Positions 37,201-47,299 of a DNA stretch of 64,000 nt are shown one piece after another (positions within the stretch are counted from its first letter, which is position 1; each line of letters starts with the position of its first letter). The notes below the pieces were generated by a model that searched no databases, was not told where the DNA came from, and saw only the letters and a program-made list of their open reading frames with translations. The stretch comes from Dreissena polymorpha (Eukaryota > Mollusca > Bivalvia > Myida > Dreissenidae). Both the position numbers and the translations under genes were made by a program. The stretch covers positions 60,248,123 through 60,312,122 of the forward strand of contig NC_068357.1 of NCBI RefSeq assembly GCF_020536995.1. Direction: 5' to 3'.

Positions 37201-40200
37201 GTGGATTATAGGTGCGTGGAAAGCAGTGAAGCCAGAGACAATTGTTAAGTGCTTTGAGGGAGTCGGGTTAAAGGTTTCAAACCAGTGTGATGGCGATGAT
37301 GGTAACAATGGGAGTGGGAATCATGGTGATGATGACGATGATGATGATGATGACGACGTGTGACTGGCGGTCTTGGTACTTGAGCTGGCATTGCAGATTG
37401 CAGACTTCGATGAAATCGACATCGTTATATTCCGACCGAGGACCATGATGAAAATTGGGAAGAAAATCTCGTGGAAAGCTACAAGACAAACACCATTACT
37501 AAACTAGAGACCGACGAGGCTGAATCTGAAGAGGAATCCCCCCACCCCCTGGTAGTGACATGACCTATGAAGAAGCTCTTCAGCTCCTTATCAAGCTTGC
37601 AAACTTCGCAAGTGAAAAGGACACTGAAATGTATGTTAGTGTATAAAAAATGATTAACAAGGTGGAGAAGACTATAGTGCGTGGTAGATGTTTGAAAAAA
37701 CAGGTCGTTCTAACAAATGCATACATGTATACAATTGTTTGTTTTTTCAGGGTGCACTGTTTGAGTTATGTTGTAGCTAATATTGCTTCCGAATCAAGAT
37801 ATTAAGTGACATGTATTGTTATAATGTGATGCAGTATGAATGAATGTTATATGTAAATAAACTATTAAAATTTGCAGAAATTGTTTTTCCCACATAAGCT
37901 TTGTAATTGACCTTCTGAAAGTAAAATAGTCAATGTCCCCTCTAAACCGGAATCCTCTCTTAACCGGAATTTCCTCTCGGTCCCGGGGTTGTCCGGTTTA
38001 AAGGGGTTCCACTGTACATACTTTCATGAAAAGTTTGCATTTTCTCACACAAGAATCTTCAGGAGTATCAACTAACTACAATATGCAGGTACCTCACATG
38101 ACATGGTTTTAAATGTCCCCCAATGGATGCCTATTGAACAAAGTGATTTAACATCCATGTGAATGTTCACTGCTTCTGCAGGGTCCACGTGTTGATAGGA
38201 CAACGCATACCTAGAATTAAACACTGATTAATTAATAAATAATATCAAATGAATTGGCAAACAAGAAAGCAATTAAAATTTGACTTAAACCTCTTCCTTT
38301 AATGGGCATGTTTTTATTAGTTTGCTACTTCTAGAATGATAAAGATTATTGATTGCAGTTAAACAGTACAGTATATTCGTCATATCAAGGCTGCCATTTA
38401 ACCAACTCACTTTTATTGGGTAATCTGTTTTACCGGTACTCAGTGCACAACTTATTAGTGTTTTGTTTCACTGATATTATAGCCAATATTTGGCTGTATT
38501 CCCAATAAACGTAATATGAAATTATTACATCCAGATTGTACATTGGACTTTCCTTAAAAGTTATGTTTCTTTTTATAAAATAAAATGATTTCTGAATGGT
38601 AGCACAAAGCTTTTGAGCATATTTCATGAAAATGACAAAAAAAGCCCTCAATATGTTCATAAGGTTTCATTAAACAAAAGAATGGGGCAGGAAAAAAAGT
38701 GGGCAGGACAGAAAAGTGGGCAAAACAGTAAAGACAAACAGTGCAGAAAAAGGCATGTATATATGCCCCCCCCCTACCCCCTTGTCAAAAAGTTGGGGCA
38801 TCAAATAACAGACTACGAAAATAACTGTTGGACATTTACAAATATTTGGCAGCTGTATTAACATTGAAAATTGCAACAACGCAAGGCTTACATACCCACC
38901 AGTGTTCCCTAAAAATGCAAAAACGGTTTGATGGACTGAACAGTACCAAGTATAAAACATAAAGCAAACCTTGGTGTGTAAGCCCCGATGGGTATTCCAG
39001 CCAGGTCAAATGGTCCGTACTTCTCACCAATCTTTTTAAAAAGATTTTCATAGTATCCAGTGTCACCAGCAAAGTAGAAGGAATGCTTTGAGCTTTTCAC
39101 CACCCAACTACACCAGAGGCACTGCAATGGACAACAATTACATGAGATGTTTTAATCCATTCAAAAAAATATCTTTGAGCAAAAATAAAATTTAAAACAA
39201 TCTTACTTTTTAAGCTTCCAACATGGCACCTTTAAGAGATGTGGATATTACCTATAGCATTGTTATAACAAAACCATTTAGCTAAAATAAGTGTGTTCAC
39301 TACTAATTTAATAACAAAATACTTTTGCTTTTAATACAAATATTGTAGTATTCATTTTACCGTATTTAAGTCGAATATACACCTCTGGCACCAGTGCTGA
39401 CTTGGCGTACAAATGAATTTCACCCCATTGAATTCCACTCCATGCCACCAGTCTAGTTCAGTCAAATTTTTATCCTCAACGTCCATAGCTAGGAACCATG
39501 CCTTGGTTCCGCCAGCAACAAACCAATGCACATCCTTAAATTTTGCATTGATTTCTCTCACTGCCTTGGCCTCCAGATGGTCATAGTGGTTGTGGCTGAT
39601 GATGACAGCATCAAGCTTTTCAATGTCCTTAACCTGGCAGGAAGCGTTTCTGTGTCTCTTGTAGCCAAAGGGCCAGATCGGTCCGCAAAATGAGTCCAGA
39701 ACGGGGTCAGTAAGAATTGTCATGTCCTCCATCTGAACAAGCATTGTGGCATGGCCAATCCATGTGACCTGTATTTTGTCTGCAGGGGGTTGTTTGATTT
39801 TATCCATATTTGACTTGACAGGAAGTACCCTATCAAGCTCCTGAAATATTATCAAGTTTTCTTGGATAACATAAAATATAATAGAAAGACAATAAATATT
39901 GCATTTGCCTTACCCAAATCCTGATTGATGTCCCCTAATCACTATTTACTTTTTCATAGTAGTTATATACATGTAACACAAAGTCATGTTAGTGCCCTAC
40001 TACACAATTAACTGGCAGACATCATTTTCAGCCATTAAGTTTATTTATCTTTTGCTGTTTTGTGATTGTTGATAAATGAAATAAATGTTCCTATGCGTGT
40101 TAAAACGCCCTTGTATGTAAATAGAGAATAAAACATCCAACTGTTTATTGTATGTAAATAGAGAATAAAACATCCAACTGTTTACAATATTCTGTCTATA

Positions 40201-41979
40201 TCTTTAGTATTATGAGCATTTTTCCATTCATTTTTATCTCAAATGTAAGTAAGTTTTATTATTCTTACTGTAATTTTAAACACTGTTCATCAAGCCTTTT
40301 TCTGGCCATTTTGGGGAAAATGCGATTGCGGATTGGGATTTTTTGCGTGAAAAGTCCACTGCTATTGGAACAAACTACTTTCATATACATCTTTCTCAAA
40401 TTATAAGAATAAAATCCTGAAACAAACTATGTATTATCTTTGTTAAATGTTATTGAAATATACTGAGATAATTTTATCATAAGACATTTCTTAAAAGAAA
40501 TATGTGTATCATCCTCAAATTGAGAATTGTTCTAATTGGAATTGTGTACAATTGCTTTGAGAATGGGGCCATTAAGCGGTCATAGATAGAGCTGAAAAGG
40601 CATGTTCATGCACGTATTGACACAGTTCATTCTTTGTAGATTAAAAAAAAATCCAATTAACATCCAGTTTTTAAGTAAAATCAATTTATATGTTGCAATT
40701 TGTATCAACAAGTGTCTGTTTTACTTCATATATTAAGTTGTCTAATTAATTAATACAATAAGTAAAACTGCATAATAATATATTGTTGAAAAAAAGTTTA
40801 GTCCAAGATTGATGTCTTATTCCAACCTCACTTAATATTGTGTTTCAATATCCTGTTCAAGATTATTATTAAGACAACCTAACTATATTTTTATTTAGAT
40901 TTATTATTTCAACCATCCGTGTGTGTGTTAAGATACTTGATTCACTATTTTTAATTTGAACAGATGTTATAAATGGTTTGAAGTTAATTCAAATAATACT
41001 CTTTATTATTATAATGCTTTAACCCTTTCACACTTAGAAGCAAAGTGAAAATGGCTATGTGCAAACAGCATAAAACCAGAACAGCCTGCAAGTTACTTGC
41101 AGTCTGTTGAGTTTTTATGCTGTTTGCTGCTCATCAGTATCTAAGTGTTGGAAATTAAGCCTTTTCAACTTGAATCTAGTAAGAAAGGCCTTTAATTAAA
41201 ATTAACTGTTTAAGGGACTACAAATGCATCAAAATACGTATCTATGTGGTAAAGGGTTCATCTATATTCAATCTAGAACCATCTTTTTTGAAACAGTTTT
41301 TCCTGCAATGTATAAGAATGGAACTTCTGTTAAATTTCATAGAATATTAAAAGTTACTTGTATTTAATTAGCAAGTTGATATTTAGTCCATAAAATTAAC
41401 AATTTGTATGGATATTCAAGTCACTCGGAACTGTTTTTTGCAGCTAAGATGCCAAACTAACACAAGTTTAAGATACTGTACTGGTTTACTGTATTACAAT
41501 ATGGTGATGAAGTAAAACCAAACATTATCAGCAGTATTAGGCAAATCCAGTTTTATTGAACTGGTTATGAGCATTTATTCCTGGTCATACAAAGCTATAT
41601 TTAGTGGGAAAATAAATACCTCTTTGCTCGGAATGGGATGAGTCTTTTCACAAATCTTCCATTTAAGAAGATCAAGTACTCCTGGTCTTGAAAACTTTTC
41701 CCAAGGACACACATAGGAATCCCAGCAGCACCATCGTTCTCTTTTTACTTGCAAATTTTTATCAATATCATCAGGCATTGGTATTGGTTTAATATGTTTT
41801 TCTTTGACCTCATCATTTACTCTCATTGTGGGAATGTCATGTATGGTTTTGTCAGCGTCTTCTACTTTTTCTCCTTGTTCCACTTTATCTTGGCCTAGTG
41901 GTTCTTGTGGTACTGTAAAATCACCTCTCTTTACGGAATAGTTGCCTGCATCTGACATATTTTCTACAACTTCTTCCAT
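31246..41979 (-). CDS. NAPEPLD: N-acyl-phosphatidylethanolamine phospholipase D (NAPE-PLD)
   Basis: A zinc metallo-beta-lactamase-fold hydrolase that releases N-acylethanolamines (such as anandamide) from membrane NAPE. Exons on the minus strand: 41979-41620, 39840-39361, 39121-38970, then one of 38210-38093 or 35245-35131, then 31449-31246. All junctions are GT-AG and in phase, giving 436 or 437 residues (human about 393). Zinc-binding motifs are intact: SHNHYDHLE (human H185, H187, D189, H190), TPSQHWC (H253), FAGDTGY (D284) and GIHWG (H343). [16 protein letters not shown] and YQHVDP are also family signatures. The N-terminal 80 residues are poorly conserved, then [16 protein letters not shown] aligns with the family. 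A CAGCAG acceptor (about 41985-41990) just before the ATG suggests an upstream non-coding exon. Introns contain a tRNA-Ser-like gene, composite repeats and a Tigger transposon. Confidence 0.93.
31514..32680 (+). repeat. 'GCTCACCTGAG' composite element, truncated, in a NAPE-PLD intron
   Basis: The head reads ACAAGAGGGCCAATGATTAT, then 'GGTGCTCACCTGAGACTC'. Diverged units follow ('CCTAGTTTTTGACCCC', 'AGTTTCAAACTCAGCC', 'GTGTTCACAAGC'). The usual tail is missing and the sequence runs into the G-rich repeat near 32670. Confidence 0.65.
32667..33010. repeat. G-rich interspersed repeat, second copy (tentative)
   Basis: 'GGCAGGGCCCTCAATCC' and 'TGAGGGGGAATTTTTGCGG' echo the repeat at 22430-22750. 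The right end near 'CCCACTGGGCCAC' is uncertain. Confidence 0.35.
33011..34285. other. NAPE-PLD intron sequence, unassigned
   Basis: No alternative exon like those at 35131-35245 and 38093-38210 was found here by eye. Confidence 0.4.
34289..34378 (-). tRNA. tRNA-Ser (AGA)-like gene, probably degenerate
   Basis: On the minus strand the order is acceptor GTTGCCG, D-arm region GGGATTAAGGC, anticodon loop CTAGAAA (anticodon AGA), a long variable arm (GGGATCTTCCCGC), then CAGGTCGAATCCTG and acceptor TGACAAT. The long variable arm and wording match eukaryotic tRNA-Ser. Faults: a C-A mismatch in the acceptor stem, a mismatch in the anticodon stem, and a T-loop one base short. A TTTTT Pol III stop follows within about 10 bases. 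It lies in a NAPE-PLD intron on the same strand. Most likely a tRNA pseudogene or the head of a SINE; a weakly working gene is possible. Confidence 0.75.
34900..35070. repeat. Composite-repeat fragment
   Basis: 'GACCTAGTTGAAAACATGAC', 'GTTGGGACAAATGCGCTGA' and 'TTTCATAAAGATTGAACA' follow the order of the 'GCTCACCTGAG' family monomer. No ends are seen. Confidence 0.45.
35131..35245 (-). CDS. NAPEPLD: NAPE-PLD alternative exon 4b (canonical-like)
   Basis: 115 nt with acceptor TTGTTTTCAG|A and donor GAG|GTACAA. It completes an Arg codon begun in exon 3 and encodes [14 protein letters not shown], then [20 protein letters not shown] and TNE, ending in phase 0. This reads closer to human NAPE-PLD (KYQHVDPEEAV...AIHWGTFALANE) than the other copy. 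It carries the residues equivalent to human Q320, H321 and the zinc ligand H343. Confidence 0.9.
35565..38014 (+). mobile_element. Tigger/pogo DNA transposon, full length (2450 bp)
   Basis: Terminal inverted repeats CAGTAGAAACCCTCTAAACC and (right end, reverse complement) CAGTGGAACCCCTTTAAACC are flanked on both sides by TA (35563-35564 and 38015-38016), the target duplication of the Tc1/mariner/pogo group. Extra 'TAAACCGGAATCC' phrases lie inside each end. It is inserted in the NAPE-PLD intron between the two alternative exons, in the opposite orientation to the gene. Confidence 0.95.
36128..37363 (+). pseudogene. Tigger transposase, inactivated
   Basis: One frame runs from ATG 36128 to TGA 37361-37363 (411 codons) and is broken by two stops (TAA at 36194-36196, TAG at 37028-37030). 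In order it has a CENP-B-like N-terminal helix-turn-helix ([14 protein letters not shown]), a second DNA-binding domain ([20 protein letters not shown]) and a DDE core: the three acidic residues lie in [20 protein letters not shown] and HPLDQG (a DDD triad, as in pogo/Tigger). The end is a run of Asp codons. Low decay suggests a fairly recent insertion. Confidence 0.93.
38093..38210 (-). CDS. NAPEPLD: NAPE-PLD alternative exon 4a (divergent)
   Basis: 118 nt with acceptor TTAATTCTAG|G and donor GAG|GTACCT. It completes the same Arg codon and encodes [14 protein letters not shown], then [19 protein letters not shown] and KTMSCE, ending in phase 0. About two thirds of residues equal those of exon 4b over the alignable 33. 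The Gln-His pair and the IHWG zinc ligand are kept, while the last few residues differ and one residue is extra. Intact frame and splice sites argue against a dead copy. Confidence 0.85.
39856..41018. other. NAPE-PLD intron 1, unassigned part
   Basis: A short direct duplication ('TGTATGTAAATAGAGAATAA', about 40113 and 40150) and a 'CATTTTGGGGAAAATGCG' fragment near 40305 are seen. No additional exon was found. Confidence 0.35.
41019..41259. mobile_element. piggyBac-type MITE with hairpin interior
   Basis: Ends are TTAACCCTTTCACACTTAG and TGTGGTAAAGGGTTCA, so TTAA on the left and TTCA (one change) on the right. The interior pairs GCAAACAGCATAAAACC with GTTTTTATGCTGTTTGC around 'CCTGCAAGTTACTTGCAG'. 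No coding. It lies in a NAPE-PLD intron. Confidence 0.75.
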
Positions 41980-42314
41980 GTGACCTGCTGAAAGGAATAA
42001 ATAAACACAATAATAACCATACCAAAATCTTTTAAATCAGAAGCAGAAGTTTGACCAAATTCATTCTTGCATCATAGAAGAGGACAATAATAAGATATGA
42101 ATTGTCGATCATATTCAAAATAACAGTCATCTCCATTAGTGAAAATACATAATTACTTCCTTAACTGAGCATTAACAAATAAAAAACCTTCAATAGCTTC
42201 AACAAATCTCATAGTCTCTTCAAAATCTGTAATGTGTCAATATGAAATAACCACCTGTAACTAAGTAAAGCATCCATATCTTGCCAACTAGAGCACATGC
42301 ATAGGTCCCTTATC
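41980..42314. other. 5' flank of NAPE-PLD
   Basis: Directly upstream of the coding start on the minus strand. An acceptor-like TTTCAGCAG precedes the ATG, so the true promoter probably lies further to the right, among repeats. None was recognised. Confidence 0.35.
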
Positions 42315-42315
42315 C

Positions 42316-44506
42316 AACAAGAGGGCCATGGGCCCTTAGGCGCTCACCTGAGAACCAAAGGAACTAAACTATTCCGGGAAGGTGGAGTTCAAAATAATAA
42401 AAGTACTTCATGAAACATAAATATTATCATAAGGTTCACAAGAAGAAATTTGCTCGCCCCTGGAAACCATGCTCTTCAGAGCACCAGAGCCATTTTCAAA
42501 GTAAATCAAGATATTATAGGAACATATGTTCTAAGCATGTTTCAGTAAAATTTAACTAAAATGAAACTTATAGAGAGTTCACAATGTTTCACTATAGCAA
42601 TAAAAATTAATCTGCCACCAACCTCAGAGGCTTGCTTTTAAACAAACTGGAACTATTTTCAGACTTACCTTGCAATGATATTTCCAATTAAAACAACAAT
42701 CAATCCTTTTTAAAACACAAATCTTTGATAATCACACCAAAACTACCGACCTGACATCCATAAAATGTGTGCCATAACAATATGTGTTCCACTCTTATCA
42801 GTCTGAAGGTCTTTGATGTGAGTTCCCAGCTGGGGCCTATTTCTAGGGACTAAGGACTTTTAAGCTGCAAGCCTGTTACATCACATTAACAATTCAGGCA
42901 CAGTCAATAGAGAATTAATTAGTTGCTGATAAGCAGGTAGATGAATGGGATCATTGCAAAAATAATAGTGCATTCCTGACAAGCCATACATTTATGATTG
43001 GAGGTCAAACACAATTCATATTATATACAGTAGTTTCTCCCATAAGTAATTTTCTGTGAAATCAATATTACTACTTAAAATTTTGAGAATATTTGATAAG
43101 GGTTTGCAGATGGCAAAAATATGTTTGTTGCACTTCATCCCCAACCGATCATCAACATAATAATCCTCTTCAGAAAGAAACAAAAATAAATTTAAAAACT
43201 TTTGACAATTTAACTGTATATCTTATCAGCAGAATTAATATTCAGATGACTGCATGGAGATCATGAATATCATAATATGCATAAATTTCATTCAACGTGT
43301 ACATTGGCAATTTCTTAGTAGAGTGTAAACAAGGTCACACTATAAAGCCATTTAAAGCCATGTTTTTCAACAGACCACAACCATAAAGGAACTCGGCCTA
43401 GATATCATGACAAGATATTCATAAAACTAATGTTTTGACCAAGTTTCATGATGATTGGACAAAAAATCTGACTTCTAGAGTGTTCACAAGCTTTTTTTTA
43501 CTATATAAATATAAGGAACAAGACCCCCCCCTGGCGGCCATGTTTTTTTAGCGATCCGAACCATTTTAAAACTCAACCGTTGTATCAAGGAAACAAATGT
43601 GCTGACCAAATTTCATAAAGATTGATCATAAAATGTGTCTTATAGACTGTTTGCATGTTTTCACTATATACACATTGAGAAAACTGCCCCACCCCCTGGC
43701 GGCCATGTTTTTCAAATATTCACGACTATTTTCAAACTCGTCCGAGATATCCACATAACCAATGTATTGACCAAATTTCATGATGATTAGGCAAAAAATA
43801 AGACTTCTAGAGTGTTCACAAGTTTTTTTACTATATAAATATAAGGAAAAAGACCCCCCCACTGGCGGCCATGTTTTTTTACCGATCCGAACCATTTTCG
43901 AACTCAATCGTCGTATCCAGGAAACATATGTTTTGACCAAATTTCATGACGATTGGACCAAAAATGTGACTTCTACAGTGTTCACATGTTTTCACTATAT
44001 ACATAAAGAGAAAACTGCCCCCTGGCGACCATGTTTTTTCACCGATCTGGACCATTTTCAAACTCATCCGTAACTTCTAGAGTGTTCACAAGGTTTCTCT
44101 ATAGCCATATAAGGAATACTGCCCAGCCCCCTAGCGGCCATGTTTTTCAACGGACCGGAACAATTTTTGAACTCGACCAACATACCATTAAGACAAACAA
44201 TTTGACAAAGTTACATGAAGATTGGGCATCAAATGTGACTTCTACAGTGTTCAAAAGGTTTTTATTTTGTTTGACTTAGTGACCTAGTTTTTGACCCGGC
44301 ATGACCCAGTTTCAAACTCAGTCGAGGTATCATTAGGACAAATGTTCTGACCAATTTTCATGAAGATCGGACAGACAAGAAATGTGGCCTCTAGAGTGTT
44401 CACAAGGCACAATGTTGACGACGGATGCACGACGGACGCACGACGAACGACGGACTAAAGGCGATCCCAAAAGCTCACCATGAGCATGTTGTGCTCAGGT
44501 GAGCTA
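42316..44506 (+). repeat. 'GCTCACCTGAG' composite element
   Basis: The head is ACAAGAGGGCCATGGGCCC, a hairpin, followed by GCGCTCACCTGAG. Several ~180-bp units from 43320 onward carry 'GGCGGCCATGTTTTT', 'GACCAAATTTCATGATGAT' and 'TCTAGAGTGTTCACAAG'. The tail is AGCTCACCATGAGCA..TGCTCAGGTGAGCT (a hairpin) ending CTAAAA. Unrelated sequence at about 42665-43320 may be an insertion. 'ACGACGGACGCACGACG' precedes the tail. Confidence 0.8.
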
Positions 44507-45321
44507 AAAACAAAATATTGAAATTTCCCTTCTAGAACTCAACGAGATAATTCACAACTCAATGAAGGACTGATCTGCAAGGGAAAATTGTTCTTATCAT
44601 GACTGGGAACTGATTATGGAGCATTGTTTTCAACACATGTCAATTAGAAAAATTTAATAGGCGTAAAAGTGGCATACTCTTAGCGAGACTATACGATTTT
44701 TATATGTGTTAAATTGTAATATATTGATAAAAATATGTTACAATAACACAAAAAAGGAAAGAACAAGAAACCGTCGGAGACGGGTGATGCTCCCCAAAGG
44801 TTGTTTTTATCACAATATTGCACTATATATTCAGATAAAAGGAAACGTCTTGAGGGACATAACTTTGGACAAAATAATACGATGGATGGTTTAGCAACTT
44901 AAAAATTTCAAAGGGCCATAACTCTCTAAATAAATCATCTAACCAGAACCCACAAATAACATGCGCCTCTCCTCAAGGTAGTTAAGCTTCCCATAAACCT
45001 TCATTGAATTCCAGTCAGTAGTTGGGGAGAAATAGCCCGGACAAGAATTGCACTATATGTACAGTTTATAGAAAATTTCAAAGGGCCATAACTCTGTGAA
45101 ACAAGAGCACCGCCTTGCGGGTGCAGACCACTCATCTATTTTTTCTTTTTAAAGGTGTAGGGACCTATCTCAATTTCAATCACAAAGGAGGAAGGGGTGG
45201 AGTGGAGAGGGGTTTATAGTGTGGGGTGTGGGGGGATTCTTGGGTGGGATGGTTGGACGGTATTTCAAAAATAAAATAATAAAAACATTTTTTTGTGTTT
45301 TTTAACCATGTTTGAAAAAAA

Positions 45322-46740
45322 ACAAGAGATGTGTTTGTCAGAAACACAATGCCCCCTATCGCGGCGCTTTGATTTTTTTATTTTTTTTACCTTTGACCTT
45401 GAAGGATGACCTTGACCTTGAACTTCCACCACTCAAAATGTGCAGCTTTATGAGAAAGCCGCTTTGAAATATTATTTTTTTGACCTTTGACCTTGAAGGA
45501 TGACCTTGACCTTGAAGGATGACCTTGACTTTGAACTTCCACCACTCAAAATGTGCAGCTTCATGATAATGCTGCTTTGAAATTATTTATTTTTTGACCT
45601 TTGACCTTGAAGGATGACCTTGACCTTGAAGAATGACCTTGACCTTGAACTTCCACCACTCAAAATGTGCAGCTTCATGAGAACACCGCTTTGAAATTTA
45701 AAAAAAAAAAGACCTTGACCTTGAAGGATGTCCTTGACCTTGAACTTCCACCACTCAAAATGTGCAGCTTCATGAGAACGCCGCTTTGAATTTTTTATAT
45801 TTTTTTTTTACCTTAAAGGATGACCCTTACCTTGAACTTCCACCACTCAAAATGTGCAGTTTCATGATAGCGCAGCTTTGATTTTTTTATTTTGTTTGAC
45901 CATTGACCTAGAAGGATGACCTTGCCCTTGAAGGATGACCTTGACATGAACCACTCAAAATGAGCAGCTTCATGATAATGCCGCTTTGATATTTTTTGCC
46001 TTCGACCTTGAAGGATGACCTTGACCTTGAAGAATGACCTTGACCTTCAACTTCCACCACTCAAAATGTGCAGCTTCATAACGCCGCTTTGACATTTTTT
46101 ATTTGTTTTTTGACCTTTGACCTTGAAGGATGACCTTGACCTTGAAGGATGACCTTGACCTTCCACCACTCAAAATGTGCAGCTTCAGGAGAACCCCGCT
46201 TTGAATTTTTTCTTCTTTTTTTTTTGACCTTGAAGGATGACCACTCAAAATGTGCAGCTTCATGAGATACACATGCATGCCAAATATCAAGTTGCTATCT
46301 TCAATATAAAAGTTTTGGCCAATGTTAAAGTTTTCGGACGGACAGACGCCATATATTTGACATTTGACCTTGTAGGAAGACCTTCACCTTCACCTTTCAC
46401 CACTCAAAATATTCAGCTCCGTGAGATACGAGATACACGTGCATGCCAATTATCAAGTTGCTATCTTCAATATTGAAAAAGTTATGGCCAATGTTTAAGT
46501 TTTCCGACGGACAGACACCATAAATTTGACATTTGACAATGAAGGATGACCTTTACCTTTCACCACTCAAAATGTGCAGCTCCGTGAGATACACAGCATG
46601 CCAAATATCAAGTTGCTATCTTAAAAAGTGAAAAAGTTATGGCAAATGTGTAATTTTTTTCGGACGGACAGACAGACAGACTGACTGACATACTGACAAA
46701 CAGTTCAACTGCTATATGCCACCCTACCGGAGGCATAAAA
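45322..46740 (+). repeat. Composite element C, nested in B ('ACAAGAGATGTG' family)
   Basis: The head is ACAAGAGATGTGTTTGTCAG with hairpin GTGTTT/AAACAC. About ten units of ~110-170 bp follow, with 'GACCTTGAAGGATGACC', 'CCACCACTCAAAATGTGCAG' and 'GCTTCATGAGAACGCCGC'. The tail is 'GACAGACAGACAGACTGACT', a short hairpin ACCCTACCGGAGG and GCATAAAA. This is the longest array of this family in the window. Confidence 0.85.
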
Positions 46741-47095
46741 ATTATTTTTTTGGGGTGGGGGGTGGGGGGGGGTATAGTGTGAGGGTGTGGTGGTCATTTA
46801 TTAGATGATCTTTAATAAAAAAAAATAATGGGTGGGGATTGAGGGGGGATTCGGGGGATTGAGGGGGGATTCGGGGGGGAAATGGTTTGGACGGAGTCAA
46901 TCTTGGCATGTCAGGTCAGAGTTGTTTTGTCAAAGTATCTATCGAATCTAATCATAAATAAAGAAGTTATGGCAATTTTAGCACAATTTAATAATTTGAC
47001 CTTGAGAGTCAAGGTCATTCAAAGGTAAAGGTAAAATTCAACTTGCCAGGTACAGTATCCTCATGGTAGCATGAAGTATTTACAGTTTAACCCTT
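46741..47095 (+). repeat. G-rich low-complexity part of element B
   Basis: Stretches such as 'GGGGTGGGGGGTGGGGGGG' and two copies of 'ATTGAGGGGGGATTCGGGGG' mirror similar G-rich text left of element C (45190-45250). They belong to B rather than to C. Confidence 0.55.
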
Positions 47096-47096
47096 T

Positions 47097-47299
47097 CAGT
47101 GCGGGAACCAAATTTTAAAGGCCTTTGCAAACAGTTTGGATCCAGATAAGACGCCACAGAACGTGGCGTCTCATCTGGATCCAAACTGTTTGCTATACTG
47201 ATGGTACTCTTTGAAAAAAATCGAAGAAAATGCTAATTTTAGAAATTCAGCAGACGACATTGTAGCAGACGACAAATTTCCCAGCATGCAAAGGGTTAA
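47097..47299. mobile_element. piggyBac-type MITE D with long hairpin
   Basis: TTAACCCTTTCAGTGCGGG and GCATGCAAAGGGTTAA form inverted ends with a TTAA at each side. The interior is a near-perfect palindrome: CAAACAGTTTGGATCCAG, then AGACGCCACA-GAACG-TGGCGTCT, then CTGGATCCAAACTGTTTG. It is inserted within a unit of element B; removing it and one TTAA restores the phrase seen in the other units. Confidence 0.85.

Noticed and set aside
43626-44279. Open frames on both strands in the 43-44 kb and 49-51 kb repeats
   Set aside because: They recur with every ~180-bp unit, on both strands, and have no domain or splice structure.
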